A stretch of 64,000 nucleotides of DNA from Rhizobium skierniewicense (GTDB taxonomy: Bacteria; Pseudomonadota; Alphaproteobacteria; Rhizobiales; Rhizobiaceae). Of the stretch, positions 26,901 to 38,900 are shown piece after piece. A model generated the notes under the pieces. The model was not told where the DNA came from and ran no database searches. It worked only from the letters and a program-made list of their open reading frames with translations. Both the position numbers and the translations under genes were made by a program. How positions within the stretch are numbered: the first letter of the stretch is position 1; each line of letters begins with the position of its first letter. The stretch covers positions 140,485 to 204,484 of the forward strand of contig NZ_JACIDV010000008.1 in the NCBI RefSeq assembly GCF_014196515.1. Reading direction: 5' to 3'.

Positions 26901-29900
26901 TCGAACGTCGCGGGCGGGTCGTCGTGAAACCCTCTGATTGTCGCCTGCTGTGCCATCGCTGATAAGTCCCTTGAGCGCGACCGCCAATTTATCGAGCTTA
27001 GCGTCCAAGCCCTCGATGGCGGAAACATCATAGTTTGTATTTGAGGAAATGTCGATAAGTCCTGCCTTCTGGGCAATTATCGACGGTGCATAGAGGTAGG
27101 CAGAGTTACCTTCGGCGATGTCCAGCGTGCCGCGTTCGACGAGTGGCCGCAGGAAGGCATCAACGGCTTCGTGTGCATCGGTCATGTCGCGACGCCACTC
27201 GGCGACGAGTGCATCAGGGCTGCTCGCTGATGACACAGCCCTCTCGGCGTCGGGAGTGAGCGATCCACGCATTTCCGCTCCGTTGGCCCCAAAAGCCCAG
27301 ACAGAATGCAGACCAGGCATCGCCAGCATTGCGATGTCTGTGACGCTGAGTGGGCCGTTGCTGGGATGGTTATGGAGTACGACGACGCGGCGATCCGGGT
27401 TCATAAATGCCCCGAGCAGCTTGTTATTGATGCCGGTCGCAGCCTTTTTCTTGGCCGTGCCGAACTCAATGACAGAGCCGTCATCATCAACGGCCATCAG
27501 GTACTCATGCCCGTTCTTGCCGAAACGCAAGACGGTGTCCTTCGCCCATTTGAATATCGCTTTGCCTGCCGGGGCCTTCGGAATGCCGACGGTTTGAAGA
27601 TCGTTTGCAGTTCCTACGACGACAGGATCAGGGCGTTTGTTCTCTGTGGGGGCGTCGAACTCGTCGGCGTTGGCGACCGCGGCCACTGGCGTAGCGCTTT
27701 TGGGCTTCGGTTTCAGCGAGTCGAGCAAGCGATTGTGACGCGCGGACGTGTCGGCCAGTTCCTGCGCACCGGCCCACTCCCCGATCTGACGTTCCAGCGC
27801 CGGGGTTTGGCTTTTGATTTCCGCTGCGCGGCTTTGGTCAAACTCCGGCTGATTGGCAATGCGCTTCACGGTGTTTGCGATGCGTGTAGCCAGACCCGCC
27901 GCGTCAACGTCGGACGCATCATCGACAGGAATGGAATATTCCTTCTTGCCCCTAATGGTGACGTGGAACGCTCTGCCGTAGCCCATCGGATCGATACCGA
28001 TCTTGAAGCCAGCATATTCGCCGAGATCGCGCACCCCTTCCTTGTCGATCAGTTCCTTGCGCATCGCTGCGACAATGGCGGCACCGAACTCTTTGCGCTT
28101 GTCGAATGTTTCGCCACCGATGGTACCGGCGAACTCTGCCGGTGCGGCGGCGGCCATAGCGGCATCCGATTGCACCAGAGGAAGTGCCTTTTCGATAGCG
28201 GCGGCTTCTTCGGTCAGAGACTTGATTTTGGCCTTGATGCGATGCTGCTCGCGATCATGTTCGACGGACTGACCCTCGAGCTGGCGCAGCTTACGACGAG
28301 TGTCCATCTCCTCGAGAATGAGAGGATTGCCAGATGCAGCAGCCTTCATCTCGGCTGCATTTGCCGCCTCGCCTGCGATATCCTCGATCTCGCGGGTTTT
28401 CATGTCACCCTTGCGGACCTGCTGAATGAAACGGGCCTTGGCTTCGATGGTCTGCCACTGACGAGCATCCAGCGTGTTTTTCGTGGCGTACCGTAGGATT
28501 TCGATCTCAAAGCCGTCTGGATCTTCACCATACAGCTCATTGCCCTGCCTGATGCCGCGCCCGTCGCGCTGCTCGAGGTCAGACGGACGCCATGGGGCGT
28601 CGAGGTGATGAAGCGCTACCAGACGATTTTGGACGTTGGTACCGGCGCCCATTTTCGCTGTGGAGCCGAACAGCAAGCGGATGCGGCCGGAACGGACCTT
28701 GCCGAACAGTTCTTCCTTTTGCGCCTCGGTATTGGCGTCGTGGATGAACGCGATTTCGCTCTCGGGGATGCCTCGATCAATGAGCTTCTGCTTCAGGTCA
28801 TCATAGACCGAGAACGTGCTTTCGAGCGCGAGCAGATCGTCGGGGGAAACCTTGTCCAGCGCCTCGATAGCAGCCTCGTCACCATTGTCGGCACGTTCCA
28901 TCAGATCGCGGAAGCGGGCCGCCTCTGCTGCCTGGGCTTTCTTGGGCGTGGACAGATCGATGAACACGAGCTGGGTGCCGCGCTGGTCAGACCATGCGTC
29001 ATAGATCCGCTTCATCTCGTTTGCGGCGCGGTGAACCTTAGACTTGCGATAGTCGCCGTAGGAAGGATCGATCAGGCGCATGTCGAGCGCCGCCTTGCGG
29101 GCGTCGGACATGACCTTCAGCATGTTGTCCTGACCCTTTTCGGCCTTCTTCGGCAGGTTCTCGGCGCGCCAGACCAGAGATCCGCGTGGAAACTCTAGGT
29201 TTCCGTTATCGTCGGACTTGCCCTCGCCGATGAATGAGGCCTGATCGGGGGAGCGCTCGACCACGACGTTTGTCGGCTTGCCACCCTTCACCTTCGGCAG
29301 CGGAAATTTCTTACCCTGAGCTGCCAGCTGGGCAATGATGTCATCATTGGTAATGACGTCGGCGAAGCTGCGGTACCGCTGCATCAGTTCAGGGACGTTG
29401 ACGAACTTGGCGAACCGGCTATTCAGCTTGTACTGGCCCGATGGTGACAGTTCCCAGTCCGTGACGACTTCGCCAAAGACGCGGGCCCACGCGTCGAAGT
29501 GAGCGACGCCCATCGCGCGCAGCGCTTTCTCGTCGAGGTAACGCTGGACGGTAAACATTTCGGCCATGGTATTCGACAGAGGCGTACCCGAGAGGAATAC
29601 CAGGTTGTTGTTGCCCGTCTTTTCCAGGACGAAACGGGACTTCATATAGAGGTCCGCCGCCTTCTGGCTTCCGGCCATATTGCCGAGACCGGCCACCCGC
29701 TGCATCGATGTGGAATAAGCGAGGTTCTTGAACTCGTGGGCTTCGTCGACATACAAGGCATCCACGCCCAACTCGTCGAACGTCAGCCCGTCATCTTTCC
29801 GCCCGGAATCGAGCAAGCGCTCCATCTTCGTTTTCAGACCATCGCGCCATTTTGTCAGCTGCGCGACGTTGCGGCTCTTCTGGCCTGTCTCACGTCGCAC

Positions 29901-32900
29901 TTCCGCCATAGAGGCTTCCAGATCGTCCATTTGCTGCTGGATGAACTGTGCTTCGTAGTTTGGATCGATACCGATCCTGCCGAACGACGAATGGGCAACG
30001 ATGACGGCGTCCCAGTCGCCGGTAGCGATGCGAGCGAAAAGACGCTTACGGCGATCCTTCTCGAAATCCTGCTTCGTGGCGGCCAGAACCTTGGCGCCGG
30101 GATAGAGACGGACGAAGTCGGCGGCCCACTGGCCCACCAGGTGGTTAGGCACGACGAGCATCGGCTTGCGCGCCTGCCCGGTGCGTCTCTTCTCCATAAT
30201 GGATGCTATGGCAGCAAATGTCTTACCCGCGCCCACGGTATGGTCCGCGAGGGCGGTACCGCTCTGCAGGGTGCGCCAGATGAAATTCTTCTGGCTTGGC
30301 CGCAGGTCGATGATGTCATCACTGACCTTGCCCGGCAGCGTGAGGTGAGACCCGTCAAACTGCTGCATGACATCAGTGTTGAACGTGTCGTTGTAAAGCC
30401 GTGACAACTGGTCGCGGCGGGCGTCGTCTTGCCAAAGCCACTTGCGCCATTCGGCCTTGACCCGTTCAGCTTTTTCATTTGCTGCATCGGTGGCGGCCTG
30501 ATTGACAACAGACTTACCGTCGCTGGTCCGATCATGAATCGTGATGGACTGGCCGTTCATCACGGCACTGAGCACGGTACCGACGGCGGCACGATCAGTT
30601 CCCCACTGGGTTTGCGCCGCTGGCGTCACTTGCGGTACCGTCAGATCCCACTTTGCGTTGGCCGCGGAATAGAAGGCTCGCGGGGCGATGGATGCCTGAG
30701 TGATATGAGAGACGAAGTCCTCGACGTGTTTTGCAGGCAGCCATGGCGCACCGGGCTTCACATCGATGTCGATCGCTTCAATATCTGCTGGGATGACGTC
30801 GCGCAGCGCATTTACGTTACGACGGAACTCCGGATCTTGCGCCGATGCTCGTTCGGCTTCTGCCAGCTTCTGCTTCACATTACCGGAGAGATACTGATCA
30901 GCAGTTTCATACGAGCCCGTGGGCGTCCGATAGACCAATGGGCCGAGCTCATCGACAATGGCTTCCGTCGATTTTCCGTAGAGCCGCGACATGGCTTCGA
31001 GGTTGATGCGTCCGTAGTCGTTCAGGACGGTTGCAAGAGCGTCTTTCGCCGTCGCAGCACTGGTTGGACGCTGGTATGGCTGCTGGGTGCGACGGGTGAA
31101 GATAGCGGCTTTCTCTGCCGTGGCTGGGCGGGCCTTTTCTCCCGTTTTCTTCGCTACAGCGGCGCTCAGGCCCTTGTCGAATTTCTGCTCGAGCGCACTG
31201 ATCTGGGGCCATGTCGGATCGTCACGAAACAGGCGCTTGTTTGCATCTGAATTGATAGGACCGTGTTTGTTTACAGAGGCATCGTAGAAAGTGTTCAACC
31301 GCCTTCGCAGGTTCTCGACTTGCTCAGGCTTGGCCGTATCGCTGATCTGGGCACGTCGCAGGCGCGCAAAGGCATCTCTGACCCGGACCATGCCGGAAAC
31401 ACGTTCTTTCGCAGTGTCGTTGGGGAACGTGACCGCTTTTGAACGCGCCTCTCCGATGTGATCCTGCTCCCTGACATGGATCGTGCCGTCGGGTGCGGCG
31501 AACATGGTGCCGACTTGGACATCATTGACCGTTTCAGGGACGGTGACAGTTTCTGTCACCCTCGCAGCGACGGGTTCTCCCATGATGTTCTGCGGCAGCG
31601 TCTCGATTGCCTTGGCGAGCTCTGCCGGCGTGTCCTGCCCACCACGGGCCACCAATGCCGGTTCGTCCGGGCCGTACATCGTGCCGTATGCGCCGAAGTC
31701 GCCGAGCATCATTTCTGGGTTCTTGGCGAAATAGGCGTTCAGCGGAACAACGTTGCCATCCTTGCCGCGATAATCCTTCACCTCGAGCCATTCGCTCGAC
31801 TTGGGCGCTTGGCCAGCTTCCCTGCGCTGCAACAGCACGATGTCTGTTGTGACCTCGGTACCGGCGTTCTTGAGGAAGGCGTTGTTCGGAAGTCTGATCG
31901 CTCCGATGAAATCAGCCTTGGCGTGAATAAGGTTTCGCGCCGCCGCGGACTGTCCGTCGAGGAATCGGTTTGTAACCACCATTGCCAGCACGCCACCGGG
32001 GCGCAGCGTCTCGATGGCCTTGGCGAAGAAGAAGTTATGGATCGACAGCTTGTTGAGGTGGCTGCGCTCCTTATCGTAGAGCCGTTCAGATCCGAAAGGC
32101 GGGTTGCCTATCGCCAGATCGAAATAGTCGTTCGGCAGAGACAGCTTCTCGAAGCCCATCGGCGCTTGAATGTTGGCGTTGGGATAGAGGTTCTTGGCAA
32201 TCAGGCCAGTGATGCGGTCGAGCTCGACACCAGACACCCGCGACGCGCTGCGCAGTTCACCAGGCATCAAGCCAAGGAAGTTGCCCGCACCGACGGACGG
32301 CTCGAGGATCTGGCCGCCTTGGAAGCCGAGACGCTGCGCAATGATCCATGCTGCATTGACGATATTGGGCGCGGTATAGTGAGCATTCCGTGTCGAGGAT
32401 TCGGCGGCGCTGTATTCCTCTTTCGTCAGCAGGTCTTTCAGTTGGTCTGCTTCGCGCTCCCAGCCCTTTGCAACGCTCCCATCTTCACGCGGGAACGCGG
32501 TACGGAGGCCGCCCCAGCCCACCCACTTCGCAAGCACGGACTGTTCGTCGCGTGTTGCCGGGCGCCGCTCTTCCTCGAGCTTCTTGACCAGCTCTATCGC
32601 GGCAATGTTGCTCTTGAATTTCGCCTTCTGACCGCCTTCGCCGAGTGCGTCCTCATCAGTGATGACGTAATCGGTCTGTCGCTGCTGCGCTGGTGTGGCG
32701 GCAGATTGGACATCCTTGAGGGCGGATGCTATATTCTCCACACGCGGCGAGGATGGCGCAGTTTCCCGGCCTCCCCACAAGTCACTGAGACGGCGTGAAC
32801 TTTTCTCAGTGCGCCGCTTTCCCGTCTCATATGCCGTCAACAACCAAGTTTTTGCTGCACCATCGAAATCAAGCCTGACACCAGCGTTTCCGCTCTCGTC

Positions 32901-35900
32901 CGCGAGCTGAATTCGGCGTGAAGTCGAGCGGCTTTCAACGACCTTGAGACGGTCGAGAAAACCTTGCAGATCACTCAAAACTTCTGGATGCCACGCGATG
33001 AGCTTCGCAAGACCCGAGCCATTGTTCTGGTCAGTGCCCTCGGTGCCCCACACGAGATCAATAGGGCCAACATCCGGGTGCGACAGAGCGCCTATGGCGT
33101 CTCCGGTCTGGCGGCGTTCAAGCTCAAGCGCAGCCTCGCGCCACTTTCCTTCGTAACCGCGTAGAATGGGGCCGAACGAACCCTCTTCTACTCGATCTCG
33201 ACTGTTCTCTGTCCGGCTCGAGCGGCCTTCATCAGATCTTGCGACGTCTGGTCGCTCTGAGGCTGCTCGGTTCCCTCTGGCGGGAGCAACAGATAGTTCT
33301 CCCTGACCATCTGCCACGCTTCGTCCGGCTTGTACCCGCCCTCCTCGAGCTGGTTCGCTTCCAGATATGTCTGCTCCGCCGCGCTCTTCAGCGCCTCGTC
33401 CAGCGTCCCGTCGGCTTTCAGTTCCTTGTACCGGTTCGGCAGGAACTCTTTCCAGTGCTGACGCCCCAGCTCGATCCAGTTGTTCAGGTTCATTCGGGGC
33501 TCCGTTGAGCGCGTTGACGTCTGTGGCTTCCACATCAGCCGCGCTCGACATGCCGTCGAACGCCGATGCGCGAGGGTCGTATTTGACCCCCATATACCAT
33601 GACTTGAGGTAAGGGCGCGAACCTTCGCCAAGGTCCGCCAGCATAGCCGAAGCATATGCGGCAAAGGTTCGCGCTCCCTTTTCAATGTGATAGCCTGCAA
33701 GTGTGAGCCCGGCCTGTAGCAGCTCCGGGTCTATGCCGCTATTGAGCGTATTGCCCGAGAATTTCTTACGAAGCAACTCGCGGGCTTTCGCCGCGGCGTC
33801 CTCGGTGAAGATCTTGTTCTGTGAAACCTTGGGTGTCGGCTTAGGTGCCGTTGCGGCCTTTGGTTCTTGTGAGACGTCAATAATCGACGGATCGAGCACT
33901 TCCACGACGTCATATTCGCCGTTTCCGCTCTTGTACATTACGATCTCATAGCCTTGGCGGAGCGCTTCGTTTCTGATCGCACCTTCGGCATCGGCGCCGG
34001 GCTCCAAATCCTTGAACGCCTCGTCTCTGAGGGCGTACCATTCTGGGGTGCTTTCGCGGATCTGGCCGCGGTTGATGGCTTTTGCGTCTGCCGGTATGGT
34101 GACGGCTACAGCCTCCCCCTTATTGGCATTTCCAAAGTAAGATGCGGTTTCACGATCACTCGTGAACATGATGCCCGTCTGGCCGGGTCTGAAAGCGAAA
34201 CTGCCATTGCGAAGCGCGTCGATTTCTTCCTTGCTCGCTCCTCGATACAGTTTGCGACGTTGGCCGCTGCGCGCTGGCTTCGCCTTGGCAGGCCGTTCTA
34301 TATCGGCAGAACGTCCCTTTTCGCGCGCCTCGTGTTCTCGCTTCATATCCTCGAGCGAAACCACGAACTCGCTACGGATGGCGTCGGCCAGTTCCTTGCC
34401 CTTCAGGACAACGCGCTCGTTTCCGTTATCCTTCTCGAGCGTGATCGCAACTGTCGGGCCTTTGCGGGTTTCGATCATGTAACGGCGACCGCCTGCACCG
34501 CCCTCGCCCCATCGTGCCTCGATGAGCTCAAGCAGTTCCTTGTTGGTCGCGCCCGCCTTGACTGCATCCGATATCGGCGTGTCACCGCCGTTGGTGCTGG
34601 CAATGCGGCTCAGAGCGTCTGAGATGACCTCTGCATCACTGCCCCAAATTTCATCCCAAGGGTGTTTACCCCAATCAGGCGTGTTCGGGTTGGTTCGCTC
34701 TTTCGCCGCCTGGGCCTTTGTCCGTTCCTGCACCTCAAACCGCTTGCCGCGCTGAACAACATCGTGGGTCTGCCCCATCTTGTTGCGAACAACGTAAGCG
34801 TCTGCCTTTTCCTGCGACGAGAACCATTTCGGCGCGAATGGCTCGGAGGTCTTGCCGGATTTGAGCCAGTTCTTGAACTCGCCCATCGTCGTCTGGCTGA
34901 TATCGCCGAGGCCTTTCCAGCCTGCGGTATAATTTTCCAGATAGGCTGCCTTGGCCTCTGCTTCGTTGTCGAAGCCAGCCATGACTTTGTGCTCATCGAA
35001 TCGCCCGCGGGCGGGGTCGCGCTGGTCCACCACAAACACCGGTGCCGCGTCGTCGAGCGTTTCGGTACCGGGGCGCACGAAAATATCGATGTGGTCTTTG
35101 TCTTTGCCGACGGTGCCGAGGATATAGCCGTAATGGCTCTTCATCTTGACGGACCATTCCTTACCCGACTGAGACTTTCCCTTGCGCTCTGACCCCGCGG
35201 GGTTCTCGACCGAGATATCCAAGCCGCCCAGCTTCAACCGGCCAACCTTATAGTTTCCCGCTTCCTTCTGTGCCTGTGACGGTTCTGGCAAATCGTTCGT
35301 AGGTGACGTTGCAGCCTCATTGGCCGCGCGATCGCTGTTCCCGTCATATTCGACTATCGCATTACCAGCATGCATCCTGCTGTACGCCGTATAGCCAGGC
35401 ACGTCTTCTACCTGGTCCCATAGTTCGAGCGGGTAGCGGCCCACTGCTGGGGTGTCGTGTATCGTGATGCCGCGGCTCTCTGGCGATGCGCCCCAACCGT
35501 TCTCTTTGCCGTTCCACGTTACGAGGGTCGCTTTCCCATCACGAATAGCGACGCGTGCGCCTTTCTTCGGATCGGTGAGAGTTAGGCCCGCTGCGCTCAA
35601 AGCCCCAGCGTTGGTGTCAACATAAACAGTGCGCGCTGTGCGAGCCTTTTTGCCGCTATCACCTTCATGCCCCGGCTGGTCTCGTAGTGCCTTTGTACGT
35701 GTCGTCGTTCCGTCGGGATGGATATCGTATGAACTGCCTTTGGCTGTCTTGAACCGGCCCGCTAGCGTCTCGACGGTCTCATTCGCAGCACTTTGCGCGT
35801 CACGGACGTCGACGAGCTTCTTTTTCAGCGCGGGCGTGAGCACCTTCCACATGGACTTCTCGGAGCGCTGAATGCCTGCCTGCTGCAAGATGCCCTTTCG

Positions 35901-38900
35901 GGCCTGATCCGTTAGATCCACATCCCACCAGGTGGCATCGGCATCAGAGGACTGGATGGGCAACTCGGCAGCATCTTTCGCTTTCGCGGACTGCCGCTGC
36001 TTCAAGATCCGTTCGTTGACCGAATGCAGCTTCACTGGCAGCGTGGATTTGCTTTCACGCGCTGCGCGCTCTGCGCGGTACCGGTAATCGTCAGCCATTG
36101 AGGCGAGATCTTCGACCTTGATGCGGAAAGCATCGGCCAAACGTTTGCGCTCGGTCGGGAGCACGCTGCCCATATCAACCTGAGACGTGCCACCAAGCCG
36201 TTTGGCGATGGCCTGTTCTCGCGCTAGGTCATACAGGGCCGCATGGTTCTCGTCGGGCAACAGCACCGTGCTCTTGCCGATCTTACGGCTATTCGGACCG
36301 GCGTCGCCGATCTCTCGCTCTATGGGCGGATTGCGCTCGAGCTCCTGCGCCTCGATTTGAGCTGGCGTAAGGCTGCTGACGTTCATTGCCGTGGTGGGCA
36401 CTTGGAACGGCTTGCCGGAATCGTCGATCACAATGGCTTCGTCGCCGTCGTTCTCATAACGCTCGATGCGGGCTGCGAACCTGCCAGCTTCCGGCGTATC
36501 TACAATGACGCGCTGGCCCGGCTGTGGCCTGATCGGGCGCAGTTCTGTCGCTGGCTTGTCTTCAGAGCGTGGCGGGACTTCCGATTTCACCTGAGCAGAC
36601 ATCGGCGCCAGCGGTTCCATGGCAGGATCGCCGGAAAGCTCCGGCATGGCGTCGATGGATTTCTCGGGGTAGCGATAGTCACCGATAGGCGGAGCGATCT
36701 CAGTGATGTTGGCAAGCGGCACCTGGTACACTTCGCCGCTGCCGCTATCGACGACAACAGCCTCGTCGCCCTCGTAGCTCTCCACGGTGCCCATGAACGG
36801 CTCAACACCTTCAGCATCGACGCGAACGGTGGCCGTGGGCCGTGGGCGGCCATCCTGCGGTACCTGCGCTGGCTGTGCTGCGGCTCTCGCGGCGTTACGT
36901 TGCTCTGCATGATCAGCTGCGCGACGAAGCGGGCCGCGATTGTCTGGTTCAGGGGCAACAGGTGTTGCTGTACCGGCAGAGTGGCTAGGTCTGGCCGCGC
37001 CGCCTGCAGCACCCATGCCGCCGCCCATCGCGCCACCAGTTGCCACGCCAGACGCAACAGCTTCGCCAAGGCCTTCTGTAATCTCCTGATCTGGATTGAC
37101 GCGCTGAATGGCCGCGTTCTCGGCTATCGTCTGACCGGCGCTTTGCGGCGCTTCCTCGAAGATACCTTCGCCGACCATGCCTTTGGCAGCGCCAACGCCG
37201 ATACGACGGGCAATGCCGCCCTCGACGCCTTCAGCGATGATCTTCGCAAGAGCACGGTCACCCATGCCGCCGAATGAACCGGTGACGACGCCAGCGGTGA
37301 GAAGTGCCTGTGTCTGGGCGTCTTCGCTGATCGAATCGATGGCTTGCTGTTCAGACATGCCTGTGTCGATGAGCTGCTTCACCGCGTCGGATGCAAGAAG
37401 CTGCTCGCGTGGCAACTCGCTGATCCGCTGCTTGACGGACTGAGCCGCGTCAGCACCCCCGAGTAGACCCTCGGTAATGCCGCCTGCAATCGTGGCTGTT
37501 CGTGCAGCGGTCGCTGCTGCTGCCTGTGTGGTTGCGCCAGAGGCGACGGATGAAAGAAATGCGCCCCGCGCCAGAATGCCGGAGGGCAGCATGCTTGCTA
37601 CGGTCGCGGGACCACTTTCAGCAATGGCACCGAGATAACTGCGCGGATCTGTCCAGGCTGGGCCCAGCGTTTTGTTTTCATCGTCCCACCACTTCTTATC
37701 GCGGGCCGCCTCGCCTTCAGGCGTAAGCGTCGCCGATTGCTTCTCGATGCCCTCGGCGCGCTTTTCTGCGATCGTCTTTCCGCCACCCAACCAGCGATCA
37801 ATGCTGTCGAGGGTAGAATTGATCGTTTCTCCACCGGGGAGCTTGTTGATCAGGAGCGTGTTGAGGTTCGTCATGGACTGGCTTGTGTTGGCCGCGCCAG
37901 TTCCCCAGCGACGCATCAAGTCACCGAACGTGCTTCCAGAGCGGTTTTCTTCGTCCCACTTCTTCTGCCAGTCCGCCGCCTCTGTTTCACTGACAGCGGC
38001 TAGGCGACCGTTGCTCTTGGCGAGGGCCTGATCAACGGTGGCATTGTTCGCGTTGACGTCAGCCGTCAGCCGTTCATTTTCGAGACGCTTGGCTTCCTCG
38101 GCATCAGACGCGGCCTTCGCCTGCGCCAAAGCCTTCGCCTCGGCTTCCATCGGGTTTACTGAACCAGCGTAGAGCCCCAAGCCATCGCTAGGCGCGTAAT
38201 TCTCATCAACGACAATGCCTTTGCCCGCAGCCACGGTGGGCGCGACGGAGTTCTCGCCGGGATTGGCGGCGACGTCCTGAAACCATGCCGGTGCGTTTGG
38301 CAGATTGCGGTTCGATTTGTCGAACATGAACCAAGGCGTACCCTTGCCAGTCTGGTCTTTCAGATCGACGTGGAGCATGTCGGGGCTGTTTTTATACGTG
38401 ATGAAGCGGCGCGCGCCACGGGAATACAGTTCCCGAACCAGTTGCGCCCGCTCTGGCTCGCTCATGCCCTTCATCGAGATATCGGATGCGGTGCCGTCAG
38501 CGTGCTCGCCCGGTCCACCGGGCTTCGCTGCTTCCACTTTGTGCGTCGGAGCGCGGTAGCCGGAGTTGATGGTGAAATCTTTGCCCATCGCCTTAGAGGT
38601 GTCGGTAAGGATTGCCTCAAACTGCGGCGCGATCTTCTCTTGGCCTGCATGCACGAAGTTGAGCTTGCCGCCGCCGCTGTTATGTTTTTCCTCGGGCTCG
38701 CGAACAAGTCTTGCCAGCCCCTTCGCCTCAGGGTTCGGCGCGCTGGACTTCTCTTCACCCTTCAGCAGGTCGCGGAACTGCCCCTTGGGACCATATAGGC
38801 CGAGCGGGTCTTGCTCCGGCACGAAGGCCGATGCCTGTACCTGTACCTGCGCCTGCGGCTCGCCCTTTGAATTGTAATACTGGTGGCGTCCGATCTTGGC

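Noticed and set aside
28605..29198. Plus-strand frames over the giant gene, including others at 24528, 25437, 27306, 29499, 30429, 31458 and 36243
   Set aside because: Long open frames opposite a GC-rich coding strand are expected by chance; none has an SD with a protein-like start and the giant frame shows clear domains throughout.
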